A stretch of DNA of 12,648 nt from Clostridiales bacterium (lineage in GTDB: Bacteria > Bacillota > Clostridia > Lachnospirales > Anaerotignaceae): NCBI GenBank assembly GCA_019423725.1, contig JAHZAW010000009.1, positions 43,995 to 56,642 on the forward strand, given 5' to 3'. This document shows, piece after piece, positions 1 through 7,525 of this stretch; positions within the stretch are counted from its first letter, which is position 1; every line of letters starts with the position of its first letter. Under the pieces are notes generated by a model. The model worked only from the letters and a program-made list of their open reading frames with translations. It was not told where the DNA came from and ran no database searches. The translations under genes and the position numbers were made by a program.

Positions 1-542
1 TCAGCATCCATTGGTATCCCATACTTAAAGCCAAATGAACATACCTTTATTATAAGTGAGTCAAAGGAATCGTTGTCCTTAAATATTTTATCAATCTGGA
101 CCTTTAATTCCCTGGTAAGGATACTGCTCGTATCGATTATATATGTCGCACGCTGCCTAACGTCGGCAAGCATCGCCCTTTCCTTCCCTATACCGGTCTC
201 AAGGGAACCTCCCCTTGAAAGCGGGTGGGACCTTCTGGATTCCTTATATCTCTTTATAAGCGTAGCGTCGGAAGCATCAAGATAAAGTATCTCATAGTCA
301 TAGCCTTCATCCTTAAGTTCCTTAAGTCCGGCAAAAAGATCTCCGAAAAGCTTTCCGCCCCTAATATCTATTCCAAGAGCGACTTTGTCTATGGAGCCGT
401 CCTGCTCAAAACAAAGCTGAGAAAATTTTGTTATAAGCGCAGGCGGAAGGTTATCTACACAGAAAAAACCTATATCCTCAAGGAATTTTAAAACCGTTGT
501 CTTTCCGGCGCCCGACATTCCAGTCACAATAACAAATTTCAT
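1..542 (-). CDS. rapZ: RapZ/YvcJ nucleotide-binding protein (partial, C-terminus off the left edge)
   Basis: Last visible gene of the uvrC operon; about 180 of the roughly 290 residues usual for the family are present. The N-terminus reads MKFVIVTGMSGAGKTTV, a Walker A P-loop at residues 8-15. It is followed by NLPP (31-34), a Walker B-like ILYLDA (85-90), the family-typical YKESRRSHPL (99-108) and SFGFKYGIPMDA (169-180) at the cut edge. Family knowledge: Firmicute YvcJ hydrolyses GTP, and E. coli RapZ controls the small RNAs that set GlmS (amino-sugar synthesis) levels through its C-terminal domain, which is not in the window. The ATG at 540-542 has an upstream AGAGGTGA. It starts 35 nt after the murB stop with no terminator between, so it is probably co-transcribed. 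In many Clostridia yvcK and whiA follow; that would be left of position 1. Confidence 0.95.
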   Translation of the reverse strand, partial: MKFVIVTGMSGAGKTTVLKFLEDIGFFCVDNLPPALITKFSQLCFEQDGSIDKVALGIDIRGGKLFGDLFAGLKELKDEGYDYEILYLDASDATLIKRYKESRRSHPLSRGGSLETGIGKERAMLADVRQRATYIIDTSSILTRELKVQIDKIFKDNDSFDSLIIKVCSFGFKYGIPMDA

Positions 543-577
543 ACCCGCTCACCTCTTTCTGAAATCTAAAATTTTGT

Positions 578-1456
578 CTATTTATTTCCTATGAATCTGA
601 CTTCAGGCTCAAGCCTAACGCCAAATTTATTATACACCGTTTCAATACAGCAGTCCATAAGCTCCAAAATATCACTGCTTGTGGCATTTCCTGTATTGAT
701 TATAAATCCCGCGTGTTTTTCAGATACCTGAGCTCCTCCTATTGTCTTTCCCTTAAGTCCTGAATCCTCAATGAGTTTTCCGGCAAAGTATCCTTCCGGC
801 CTCTTGAATGTGCTTCCGGCGCTGGGATAGTTCAAGGGCTGTTTATCTCTTCTTCTGGCGGCAAAATCAGCCATTTTCTCCTTTATGGCTTCTTTACTGC
901 CTTCCTTAAGCTCAAATTCAGCTCCTATGACTATATATCCTTTCTTTTCAATAACTGAACTCCTATAGGAAAGCTCAAGCTCATCCTTTGAAAGTCTAAT
1001 TATCTCATCGGCTCCAATGATTACATCCTTTATTTCTCCATCGTAGGCTCCGGCGTTCATAAATACCGCTCCTCCAACGCTTCCTGGTATGCCTGAGGCA
1101 AACTCAAGCCCTGCAAGGCCATTGTCTGCTGCGGCAGCTGAAAGCGATGATAAAAGAGCACCAGCCTGGGCATATATTTTTCTTCCATCGACTGTTATTT
1201 TATTCATAAGTGAGCCTATCTCAATGACCACACCCTTAAATCCCTTGTCCGATACAAGAAGATTTGAACCGTTTCCTATTATTATATGATCAATATTTTC
1301 TTCCTTAAGTATATCAACGGCCTTTATTATATTCTCAGCACTGTCAGCCTTCACATAAACATCAGCCTCTCCTCCGGTCTTAAAGGAAGTATGATTCTTC
1401 ATTGGTTCATTAATATAAAATTCCTTAAATACTGCCTTAAGTCTGTTTGTGTACAT
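578..1456 (-). CDS. murB: UDP-N-acetylenolpyruvoylglucosamine reductase (MurB)
   Basis: Cytoplasmic FAD enzyme that uses NADPH to reduce enolpyruvyl-UDP-GlcNAc to UDP-N-acetylmuramate, the second committed step of peptidoglycan precursor synthesis. Numbered from the chosen ATG (292 aa): TSFKTGG (23-29) and GNGSNLLVSD (61-70) begin the FAD-binding domain. GLEFASGIPGSVGGAVFMN (115-134 region) is the core FAD motif and SYRSS (163-167) follows. SAGSTFKRP (212-220) holds the catalytic Ser, and LEPEVRFIG near the C-terminus holds the catalytic Glu. The length fits the shorter type II MurB of Firmicutes. Start choice: a GTG at 1463-1465 would add three residues but lies inside the GAGGTG ribosome binding site (1463-1468), which is ideally spaced (6 nt) for the ATG at 1454-1456. 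The gene begins 14 nt after the hprK stop. Confidence 0.96.
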   Translation of the reverse strand: MYTNRLKAVFKEFYINEPMKNHTSFKTGGEADVYVKADSAENIIKAVDILKEENIDHIIIGNGSNLLVSDKGFKGVVIEIGSLMNKITVDGRKIYAQAGALLSSLSAAAADNGLAGLEFASGIPGSVGGAVFMNAGAYDGEIKDVIIGADEIIRLSKDELELSYRSSVIEKKGYIVIGAEFELKEGSKEAIKEKMADFAARRRDKQPLNYPSAGSTFKRPEGYFAGKLIEDSGLKGKTIGGAQVSEKHAGFIINTGNATSSDILELMDCCIETVYNKFGVRLEPEVRFIGNK

Positions 1457-1462
1457 ATATGA

Positions 1463-1468
1463 CACCTC
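1463..1468 (-). promoter_or_regulatory. Ribosome binding site deciding the murB start
   Basis: GAGGTG on the minus strand, 6 nt before the ATG at 1454-1456. The alternative in-frame GTG start at 1463-1465 is part of this site and has no comparable site of its own, so the ATG is preferred. Confidence 0.75.
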
Positions 1469-1470
1469 AC

Positions 1471-2385
1471 TTAAAGATTAAGTCTCTGTTTGATATTGTT
1501 GGCAGGGTAATCAAGACGTCTCTGTCTATGGTTTATGGCCGCTGACTCACATATGACAGCGACATTTCTGCCTGGACGCAGAGGTATTGTCTTACATACT
1601 ATCTTATTGCCAAGTATCTCGATATATTCCTCCTCCAGGCCAAGTCTGTCGTATATCTCTCCACTGTCCCAGTTTACAAGTTTTATGACTATATCTATAT
1701 TCTGTGACGCCTTGACAGCGCCGGCTCCATAAAGCTCATGCACATCAAGTATTCCTATGCCCCTCAGTTCTATTAGGTACCTTATGAGCTCAGGGCAGGT
1801 TCCCATGAGTGTTTTATGGGATATCTTCCTTATCTCAACAGCATCATCAGCAACAAGACGGTGTCCCCTCTTTATAAGCTCCAGAGCAGCCTCACTTTTA
1901 CCGATACCGCTCTCTCCTATTATGAGAAGTCCCTCGCCATATACATCAACAAGAACTCCGTGCATGGTTATCCTCTCCGCCAGTTCTGTATTGAGCCATT
2001 TTGTAGCCTCACTATATAACTCAGATGCTCCGTCGGCTGTCCTGAAAACCGGGACACCATATTTTTCGGCAAACTCATATATTTCCGGGAATGGGTCCAG
2101 GGATCTGCAGAAAACCATACATGGTATATGAAAGCTGAACAGCTTGTCCAGTATTTGTCTTCTTACTTCGGAAGTCTGTCTTCTCATATAAGTATGCTCT
2201 ATACGTCCTATTATCTGTATTCTTGTATTATCAAAATGGTCAAAAAATCCTGTAAGCTGCAAAGCCGGCCTGTTAACGAATTTCTGGGAGAGCGTCCTTC
2301 CTTCAAGCTCGATCTTAGGCGTAAGATTCTCCAGCTCAAATTCATTTACGAACTTTTCCAATGCTATAGTAGTCTGTGATGCCAT
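1471..2385 (-). CDS. hprK: HPr kinase/phosphorylase (HprK)
   Basis: Bifunctional sensor enzyme that phosphorylates the PTS protein HPr on Ser46 with ATP or pyrophosphate and removes the phosphate again, setting carbon catabolite repression in Firmicutes. The 304 residues match the usual length of about 310. The N-terminal domain (about 1-130) is followed by the kinase domain: MHGVLVDVYGEGLLIIGESG with the conserved His142, a complete Walker A GESGIGKS (157-164), the acidic pair at 180-181 (VADDAVEI), the HprK signature LRGIGILDV (207-215) and the C-terminal RPGRNVAVICESAA with INHRQRR (270-290). The ATG at 2383-2385 has the ribosome binding site AAAGGAG, which overlaps the uvrC stop 12 nt upstream. 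This implies co-transcription, and probably re-initiation, from uvrC. All key residues are present. Confidence 0.97.
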   Translation of the reverse strand: MASQTTIALEKFVNEFELENLTPKIELEGRTLSQKFVNRPALQLTGFFDHFDNTRIQIIGRIEHTYMRRQTSEVRRQILDKLFSFHIPCMVFCRSLDPFPEIYEFAEKYGVPVFRTADGASELYSEATKWLNTELAERITMHGVLVDVYGEGLLIIGESGIGKSEAALELIKRGHRLVADDAVEIRKISHKTLMGTCPELIRYLIELRGIGILDVHELYGAGAVKASQNIDIVIKLVNWDSGEIYDRLGLEEEYIEILGNKIVCKTIPLRPGRNVAVICESAAINHRQRRLDYPANNIKQRLNL

Positions 2386-2397
2386 TTTTATTCTCCT

Positions 2398-4245
2398 TTA
2401 CTTTATACCTCGGAAAAACGCATACACGCTTTCCGCCGCCTTTATGGTCATTCCTTCTGCCTCAAGGAGCTCTTCAACTTCAGCGTTTTTGATACCTTCG
2501 ATATCTCCGAACCTCTTCATAAGAGCTTTCCTTCTCTTAGGTCCGATTCCTTCGATATCATCCAGTATGGAATGTACCTGTCTCTCATTTCTAAGCTGTC
2601 TGTGATACTCTATGGCAAAACGATGGACCTCATCCTGTATCCTTGTAATAAGCTTAAATCCTTCAGAATTTGGCTTTATTTCCTTTTCCTCGTCATTGTA
2701 TAGCAGGCTCCTTGTCCTGTGCCTGTCATCCTTTACCATACCGCATACCGGAACATAGATGCCTACATTATCCATAGCCTTTAATGCTGCTGTTATCTGG
2801 GTCTTGCCTCCATCCACCATTATCAAATCCGGGAGCCTGGCAAAGCTTTCGCTCTCATTCTTTTCCCTGGCATAGTGGGACAGTCTTCTTGTGATTACTT
2901 CTTCCATGGATGCAAAATCGTTTGCTCCTATGACGGTTTTTATTTTAAATTTCCTATAGTCGCTGTTTTTAGCCTTTCCGTTTTCAAATACCACCATTGA
3001 GCCAACGGACTCAAAGCCCTGGGTATTTGATATATCGTATGACTCTATCCTGACAGGCAGTTTCTCAAGGCCAAGTATATCCTTTATTTCCTCCAGAGCT
3101 CCAATGGTCTGTCTCTGTTCTTTCTTTATCCTCTCGCCTATCCTCTCAAAGGTTATGGCGGCATTTCCCGCCGCAAGCTCTACCATTTTGTGCTTCTCGC
3201 CTTTTTTAGGAACAGTTATCGTCACCTTTGAGCCTCTCATGCTCTCCAGCAGCTCGATTATGGCTCCCTCTTCTTCGGGGACAAGTTCTTCCTCAAGTAT
3301 CAGCTCCTTAGGTATATATGCCGTACCGCTGTAAAACTGCTTTACGAACTGGGTCATTATGCCGCTGCGGTCAATATAATCAGGAGCGTTTATGAGGAAA
3401 TGCTCCCTTCCTGAGAGTTTTCCTCCCCTTATGAAAAATACCTGCACAAGGGCTTCATCCATGGCCCTTGAAAAAGCGATAACATCACTGTCACCGGCTC
3501 CGCTGTTGGTTATCTTCTGTTTCTCCATTATTTTTTTGACGCCGGCTATCCTGTCACGGTATGAAGCAGCCTTTTCAAAATCCATTTTGTCAGAAGCATC
3601 ATACATCAGCTCCTCAAGGTACTTTATTATATAGTCATACTTTCCCTCAAGGACAGCGATCACTTCATCAACTATTTTATTATATTCTTCCTTGGATATA
3701 AGGTTGTCACAGGGAGCCGCACACTGTCCTATGTGATAATTAAGGCAGGGACGTTCCTTTCCGATATCCTTTGGAAGGTTTTTTCTGCATTTCCTTATGG
3801 GAAATAGTTTATTTATAAGCTCAACGGTCTCCTTAGCCGCCGTGGCATCCGTTATGGGACCAAAATAACGGCTTTTGTCCTTTACATATTTTCTTGTTAT
3901 GAATATTCTAGGATAATCCTCATTAGTGGTGACCTTGATATAAGGATATGTTTTGTCGTCCTTAAGCATTACATTATATTTAGGACGATGTTCCTTTATA
4001 AGATTACATTCTAAGAGCAGAGCTTCCATCTCTGAGTCTGTAACAATATATTCAAAATAAGCTATGTGTGACACTAAAGCCGTTGTTTTTGCTGTCTTGC
4101 TCTTACTGTTTTGAAAATACTGTCTGACCCTGTTCTTAAGATTGACAGCCTTTCCGACATATATTATCTCATCGGATGAATCATGCATTATATATACTCC
4201 AGGTTTATCCGGCAGTTTTTTTAATTCTTCACTGAAGTCAAACAT
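2398..4245 (-). CDS. uvrC: Excinuclease ABC subunit C (UvrC)
   Basis: Dual-incision nuclease of nucleotide excision repair. It joins the UvrB-DNA complex and cuts 3' and then 5' of the lesion. Domains in order over 615 aa: an N-terminal GIY-YIG nuclease (GVYIM 16-20, YVGK 29-32, Arg39, Glu79 in LLLEC); a four-cysteine cluster (Cys153, 167, 175, 179) of the iron-sulfur type reported in UvrC; a UVR motif (about 218-234, MDFEKAASYRDRI) that contacts UvrB; an RNase H-like 5' nuclease with Asp403 (SYDISN), Asp478 (MVDGG) and His541 (DEVHRFA); and C-terminal tandem helix-hairpin-helix motifs (about 560-612, DIEGIGPKRRKALMKRF) for DNA binding. The length is usual for the family. The ATG at 4243-4245 is preceded by GGGAG at good spacing. 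It is the first gene of the operon with hprK, murB and rapZ, behind the promoter at 4361-4389. Confidence 0.98.
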   Translation of the reverse strand: MFDFSEELKKLPDKPGVYIMHDSSDEIIYVGKAVNLKNRVRQYFQNSKSKTAKTTALVSHIAYFEYIVTDSEMEALLLECNLIKEHRPKYNVMLKDDKTYPYIKVTTNEDYPRIFITRKYVKDKSRYFGPITDATAAKETVELINKLFPIRKCRKNLPKDIGKERPCLNYHIGQCAAPCDNLISKEEYNKIVDEVIAVLEGKYDYIIKYLEELMYDASDKMDFEKAASYRDRIAGVKKIMEKQKITNSGAGDSDVIAFSRAMDEALVQVFFIRGGKLSGREHFLINAPDYIDRSGIMTQFVKQFYSGTAYIPKELILEEELVPEEEGAIIELLESMRGSKVTITVPKKGEKHKMVELAAGNAAITFERIGERIKKEQRQTIGALEEIKDILGLEKLPVRIESYDISNTQGFESVGSMVVFENGKAKNSDYRKFKIKTVIGANDFASMEEVITRRLSHYAREKNESESFARLPDLIMVDGGKTQITAALKAMDNVGIYVPVCGMVKDDRHRTRSLLYNDEEKEIKPNSEGFKLITRIQDEVHRFAIEYHRQLRNERQVHSILDDIEGIGPKRRKALMKRFGDIEGIKNAEVEELLEAEGMTIKAAESVYAFFRGIK

Positions 4246-4284
4246 CTGTGTTCTCCCGTAAAATTTAGTGTATGATATTCAAGA

Positions 4285-4308
4285 ATGCCCCCTCAGACGA
4301 GGGGGCAT
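4285..4308. repeat. GC-rich hairpin in the uvrC leader
   Basis: A perfect 10-bp inverted repeat, ATGCCCCCTC (4285-4294) and GAGGGGGCAT (4299-4308), around the 4-nt loop AGAC. It lies 40 bp before the uvrC start. Neither strand shows a T-run directly after the stem, so it is not a standard intrinsic terminator. It could be a leader RNA structure, a protein site, or one copy of a dispersed intergenic repeat. Confidence 0.8.
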
Positions 4309-4319
4309 CAAACGCCTGC

Positions 4320-4336
4320 TCAATCATTATGATTGA
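4320..4336. promoter_or_regulatory. 17-bp palindrome, candidate operator in the uvrC leader
   Basis: TCAATCAT-T-ATGATTGA is perfectly symmetrical around one central base. It lies about 25 bp downstream of the proposed uvrC -10 box, a usual place for a repressor operator, and could also fold in the leader RNA. No recognised operator consensus (for example LexA/DinR) matches. Confidence 0.4.
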
Positions 4337-4360
4337 TACCACTCTTATTATGTTACATTA

Positions 4361-4389
4361 ATTATACTTCATAGCCGTTGTTTTTTCAA
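4361..4389 (-). promoter_or_regulatory. Sigma-A-type promoter for the uvrC-hprK-murB-rapZ operon
   Basis: On the minus strand, TTGAAA (4384-4389) and a consensus TATAAT (4361-4366) are separated by exactly 17 bp. Transcription would start near 4354, giving a leader of about 108 nt before uvrC that contains the 17-bp palindrome and the GC-rich hairpin. Confidence 0.65.
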
Positions 4390-4535
4390 CTTCTGCTTAG
4401 TCTATTTAAATAACAATTATATTTCAAAAAATTTAAAATCTTATTTCATCAAACCATAGTTTCCCATGGAAAAAAGTTATTTAACCGCCTTATTTAAAAT
4501 AAAATAATATTGAAACAACTCCGGAGAAGTGCACA

Positions 4536-6053
4536 ATGTATAAGAAAAGCATAGTAAAAGGCGCCATTATACTTACGGCAGCCAACCTTATCACCAGGGT
4601 GATGGGATTTTTTTACCGCATATATATGTCCGACGCCATTGGCTCGGAAGGAATAGGCCTATATCAGCTGGTCATGCCCATATACCTGCTCAGCTGGAGC
4701 ATAACAAGTTCCGGCTTTTCCACCGCTGTCTCACGGCTTACGGCATCCCTTAACGCTAAAAAACGTTTTGCCGATACCCATAAGATAATAGCCGTTTCCG
4801 TATTTATGTGTATACTGCTTAGTATAGCTGTATCTGTCGTAATGTTTTTTGGAGCAGATTTCGCTGCTGAATACATAATCAAAGACACAAGGACAGCCAT
4901 ATCCCTTAAAATACTGGCCTTTGCCATTCCATTTATGGCCTGCGGCTCCTGCATAAGGGGATATTTTTTAGGAGCACAGAGACAGAGCGTCCCAGCTGTC
5001 TCTCAGATACTTGAACAGACCATAAGAATTGCCTCGATACTTGTGCTTGCGCCTATGCTGGCAGCAAAGGGGCTTGAGTATGCCTGCGCGGCAGCTGTTA
5101 TCGGTGTTCTTCTGGGCGAGGCTTTTTCCTGTATATTTACTATAATAAGCTATGGATTTTTAAAGCAGGACCCCAAAAGCGGAAAGGCTTCAGATATGAG
5201 AGCTCATAGATGTGCTATGCTTGTACTTTCCATGGCTGTGCCTCTGGCAGCCACAAGGATAAGCTCATCTCTCCTATCAGCCTATGAAAACATTCTTATC
5301 CCGCAGAAGCTGAAGGTCTTTGGAGAAAGTGCCGAAGCTGCCATGAGTATTTATGGAAATCTCCACGGTATGGTCCTCCCTCTCATTCAGCTGCCTTCTG
5401 CTCTCTTAATGGCTCTGGCCACAGCGATGATGCCGACCGTTGCTGAATCAGCGGCTGTTGGCAATAATAGGAGAATATCTTCAGCAGCATCCAAAGTATT
5501 GAAATTTACAGTGATAATTGGCATTGGCACTGCCTGTCTTTTTGCCGTATTCCCCACTGAAATAACAAAAACTGTATATGGCAGAACTGATCTTGGCATG
5601 CTTCTTTTAAAACTTGTTCCCATATGCCCCCTGCTGTATATAAACATAGTCCTTGGCGGAATACTTAATGGTCTTGGAAAGCATATATTTATTTTCAGAA
5701 ACAATATGATAGCATCTATGATAAACATATTATTCATTTACTTTCTCATGCCGTTGTTCGGTATAGATGCCTATATCGTAGGCCTTCTTGTGAGCCTTGC
5801 CGTATCATCCATAAGCGCTGTAATCAAGACAAAGACTTTGACAGGCATCAAGCTGAATATTGTAGATATAATCATAAAACCTCTTGTTTCTGCAGCTGCC
5901 GCCGGACTTCTTGCAAAATATCTACTTGGCTGTATCGATCCATCTAAGGCCGCTTACATAGTTTCAGGCATTATAATGCTTATACTGTATATCATATTTT
6001 TATTTGCCTGCGGAGCTCTGGATAAAAATGATTTAAAATATCTCAAATACTGA
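4536..6053 (+). CDS. SpoVB/MATE-like polysaccharide or lipid-linked oligosaccharide flippase
   Basis: A 505-aa integral membrane protein of the MOP/MATE exporter superfamily, in the SpoVB-MurJ-type polysaccharide transport group. It probably flips undecaprenyl-linked glycans across the membrane. About 12-14 hydrophobic segments run through the protein. The N-terminus KGAIILTAANLITRVMGFFYRIYMSDAIGSEGIGLYQL (8-45) has the family's conserved pattern of an Arg in helix 1, the F-Y-R-I-Y segment and the G-x-x-G-x-G-L-Y-Q loop. B. subtilis SpoVB is about 518 aa and acts in spore cortex formation. Paralogs exist in non-sporulating Clostridia, so the symbol is withheld. The ATG at 4536 has GGAGAAG at good spacing. 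It is divergent from uvrC, apparently monocistronic, and ends 8 bp before a bidirectional terminator. A MurJ role in lipid II export is the main alternative. Confidence 0.85.
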   Translation: MYKKSIVKGAIILTAANLITRVMGFFYRIYMSDAIGSEGIGLYQLVMPIYLLSWSITSSGFSTAVSRLTASLNAKKRFADTHKIIAVSVFMCILLSIAVSVVMFFGADFAAEYIIKDTRTAISLKILAFAIPFMACGSCIRGYFLGAQRQSVPAVSQILEQTIRIASILVLAPMLAAKGLEYACAAAVIGVLLGEAFSCIFTIISYGFLKQDPKSGKASDMRAHRCAMLVLSMAVPLAATRISSSLLSAYENILIPQKLKVFGESAEAAMSIYGNLHGMVLPLIQLPSALLMALATAMMPTVAESAAVGNNRRISSAASKVLKFTVIIGIGTACLFAVFPTEITKTVYGRTDLGMLLLKLVPICPLLYINIVLGGILNGLGKHIFIFRNNMIASMINILFIYFLMPLFGIDAYIVGLLVSLAVSSISAVIKTKTLTGIKLNIVDIIIKPLVSAAAAGLLAKYLLGCIDPSKAAYIVSGIIMLILYIIFLFACGALDKNDLKYLKY

Positions 6054-6060
6054 AAAACAT

Positions 6061-6086
6061 AAAAGGCGGCTTATTGCCGCCTTTTT
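6061..6086. terminator. Bidirectional intrinsic terminator between convergent genes
   Basis: A perfect 10-bp stem AAAAGGCGGC (6061-6070) / GCCGCCTTTT (6076-6085) with loop TTATT and a run of five Ts on the plus strand. On the minus strand the stem is also followed by Ts. It ends 2 bp before the stop codon of the minus-strand gene at 6088 and serves both the flippase gene and the kinase operon. Confidence 0.92.
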
Positions 6087-6087
6087 A

Positions 6088-6540
6088 TCACTTAAAATAA
6101 TTCTGTATATTATTAAATATCTCAATGGTAAAGCTTATGGCCGATGAAGCTGCTCTGCTGTCGTCAGGAGCCTCAAATTCCTGTTCAATGCTCATAACTA
6201 TCTGGCCGATCTTTTCGGCACTCAGCATATCTCCTGTCATATCAGTGAATTTTCTCATATAATCCACATACACCCTCTTGCCAATGAAAGTATCCAGATA
6301 ATCGCCGTTTCCTACCTTCTGTCCTGCCAGATTTCCCAATGTATCAAGTATCTTCTTTGTAAGCCCTCCAATGGCTGCCCTGGTAACGAATACGAAATAT
6401 GTGTAGTATACGAGGTAATTTTCCCTGTTGAATTCCCTGTTTTCGTTTCTGTATAAATTCTCCATATATCCGGTGTACTCGTCAGCTATGTTATAAACTA
6501 TTTTTTCATTTTCGTCACATTCTATATTTCCGATCTTCAT
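6088..6540 (-). CDS. Unrecognised 150-aa protein coupled to the lipid kinase
   Basis: I do not recognise this family. The protein is probably soluble and helical, with no signal peptide or clear membrane span. It is acidic at its N-terminus (MKIGNIECDENEK) and rich in Tyr, Phe and Asn in the first half (YLVYYTYFVFVTRAAIGG, 42-59). The C-terminal part (about 105-149) is predicted helical. Start choice: the reading frame could extend to 6591, inside the kinase gene. The ATG at 6538-6540 has GGGAGGA (6546-6552) 5 nt upstream and forms an ATGA overlap with the kinase stop, so it is clearly the better start. The overlap implies translational coupling and matched amounts of the two proteins, which hints at a shared task, but no function can be read from the sequence. 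Confidence 0.85.
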   Translation of the reverse strand: MKIGNIECDENEKIVYNIADEYTGYMENLYRNENREFNRENYLVYYTYFVFVTRAAIGGLTKKILDTLGNLAGQKVGNGDYLDTFIGKRVYVDYMRKFTDMTGDMLSAEKIGQIVMSIEQEFEAPDDSRAASSAISFTIEIFNNIQNYFK

Positions 6541-7460
6541 TTTTGTCCTCCCGGTATTTCGGCACCCTGTGGAACCATAAATTTTAGGCACCTTTTATTT
6601 ATTTTAAATTCAGCTTTTTTAAAATCAAATATTTCTCCGTCAACGCTTACTTTTGTGCTTGTTTCAAATTCAGCGGTCAATGATTCAGTTCTCTTATATG
6701 TAATAAAGCTCTCTGCCCTTGGGTCGTTTAAATATGTTCCATCCCTATATCCCTTAAGCATTGATAACAGCTTTAACCTGCTTATTTTGTCTATTACAGC
6801 CACATCTATATATCCATCGGATATATCCGCAAATGGCGATGATCTGAATCCTCCTCCGCAGTATCCGGCATTGGCTATGGTACAAAGCAGCTGACAGCCT
6901 TCGTAAGTATATCCATCATCAAATTTTATACTTACTTTCTGTCCCCATTCTCTGAACATTTCCTGTGCCGCACCGCATACATAGGCCATTGGTCCTGAAA
7001 CGATGCCATTTTTTATTTTAGAGGCGTTTATGACCACATTACAGTCAAATCCTATATTTGCCATATTTATAAAGTTCACCGGACTGCCATTATCAAAAAC
7101 TGCTTTTATGGTGTCTATTTTTATTTCTTTTCCATTGAGCTGGGAATCTATATCCAAAAAAGCTTCCTCATCACCAAAATATCTTACAAAGTCGTTGCCT
7201 GTCCCCGCCGGTATTATACCTATGGATACATTATCAAAACCCATGGCTCCATTTACGGTCTCGTTCAAAGTCCCATCACCGCCAACGGCATAGAACACAC
7301 ACCTATCTCCACCGGAAGCCTCACGCTTTATGAATCTCTCTGCATCACCTCTGCAGGCTGTAATATATATCTGCCCCTCATTGCGGCCTTTTAATTTTGA
7401 GACAAATTCCCGTGCCCGCCCTTTTCCGGAAACAGGATTAATAATAAAATATCTCTTCAT
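6537..7460 (-). CDS. Diacylglycerol kinase family lipid kinase (DgkB/YegS-like)
   Basis: A soluble, membrane-associated lipid kinase of the DAGK catalytic family. Gram-positive members such as DgkB phosphorylate diacylglycerol to phosphatidic acid, recycling the diacylglycerol left by lipoteichoic acid synthesis; others act on different lipids. In the 307 aa, INPVSGKGRA (7-16) and the nucleotide-binding GGDGTLNE (60-67) begin the catalytic domain. PAGTGNDF (84-91) is the second hallmark. GGGFRSSPFADISDGYIDV (202-220) and VDGE (273-276) are the conserved C-terminal-domain motifs. The length is typical (about 290-310). The ATG at 7458-7460 has GGAG at good spacing. It is the first gene of a two-gene operon, since its TGA overlaps the ATG of the next gene. 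The exact lipid substrate cannot be read from the sequence. Confidence 0.92.
   Translation of the reverse strand: MKRYFIINPVSGKGRAREFVSKLKGRNEGQIYITACRGDAERFIKREASGGDRCVFYAVGGDGTLNETVNGAMGFDNVSIGIIPAGTGNDFVRYFGDEEAFLDIDSQLNGKEIKIDTIKAVFDNGSPVNFINMANIGFDCNVVINASKIKNGIVSGPMAYVCGAAQEMFREWGQKVSIKFDDGYTYEGCQLLCTIANAGYCGGGFRSSPFADISDGYIDVAVIDKISRLKLLSMLKGYRDGTYLNDPRAESFITYKRTESLTAEFETSTKVSVDGEIFDFKKAEFKINKRCLKFMVPQGAEIPGGQK
6546..6552 (-). promoter_or_regulatory. Ribosome binding site deciding the start of the 150-aa coupled protein
   Basis: GGGAGGA lies within the last codons of the kinase gene, 5 nt before the ATG at 6538-6540. It selects this start over an in-frame extension to 6591 and supports the ATGA stop-start coupling. 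Confidence 0.75.
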
Positions 7461-7495
7461 AATTTATCTCCAGACATTTATATATGTTAATGTAT

Positions 7496-7504
7496 ATTTT
7501 ATCA
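7496..7504 (-). promoter_or_regulatory. Candidate extended -10 promoter for the lipid kinase gene
   Basis: TGATAAAAT on the minus strand is an extended -10 element (TG-N-TAAAAT). Transcription would start near 7489, about 29 nt before the ATG. The -35 box is poor (TTTATT, 16 bp upstream), which is tolerated with an extended -10. Confidence 0.4.
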
Positions 7505-7525
7505 TAAATACAAGATAAATAAAAG

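Larger units (their letters stand above)
4246..4535. other. Divergent intergenic region between uvrC and the SpoVB-like flippase gene
   Basis: This 290-bp, AT-rich stretch separates two diverging genes. It holds the uvrC promoter, the 17-bp palindrome and the GC-rich hairpin. Towards the flippase gene it has a direct repeat TTATTTAA (4477-4484 and 4490-4497, period 13 bp). A weak TTAACC-N18-TAATAT pair (4481-4510) would place the start of transcription very near the ribosome binding site, so I do not call it a promoter. No convincing gene is present. Confidence 0.7.

Noticed and set aside
73..491. Plus-strand reading frames over rapZ
   Set aside because: They oppose a clear RapZ coding sequence with Walker A and family motifs and have no ribosome binding sites or recognisable products.
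1463..1465. GTG as the murB start
   Set aside because: It is part of the GAGGTG ribosome binding site, which serves the ATG at 1454-1456 with ideal spacing.
4295..4320. The 4285-4308 hairpin as an intrinsic terminator
   Set aside because: Neither strand has a T-run after the stem, and the hairpin lies between the uvrC promoter and the gene itself.
6541..6591. N-terminal extension of the 150-aa coupled protein into the kinase gene
   Set aside because: The ATG at 6538-6540 has a strong ribosome binding site and ATGA coupling; the extension has neither.
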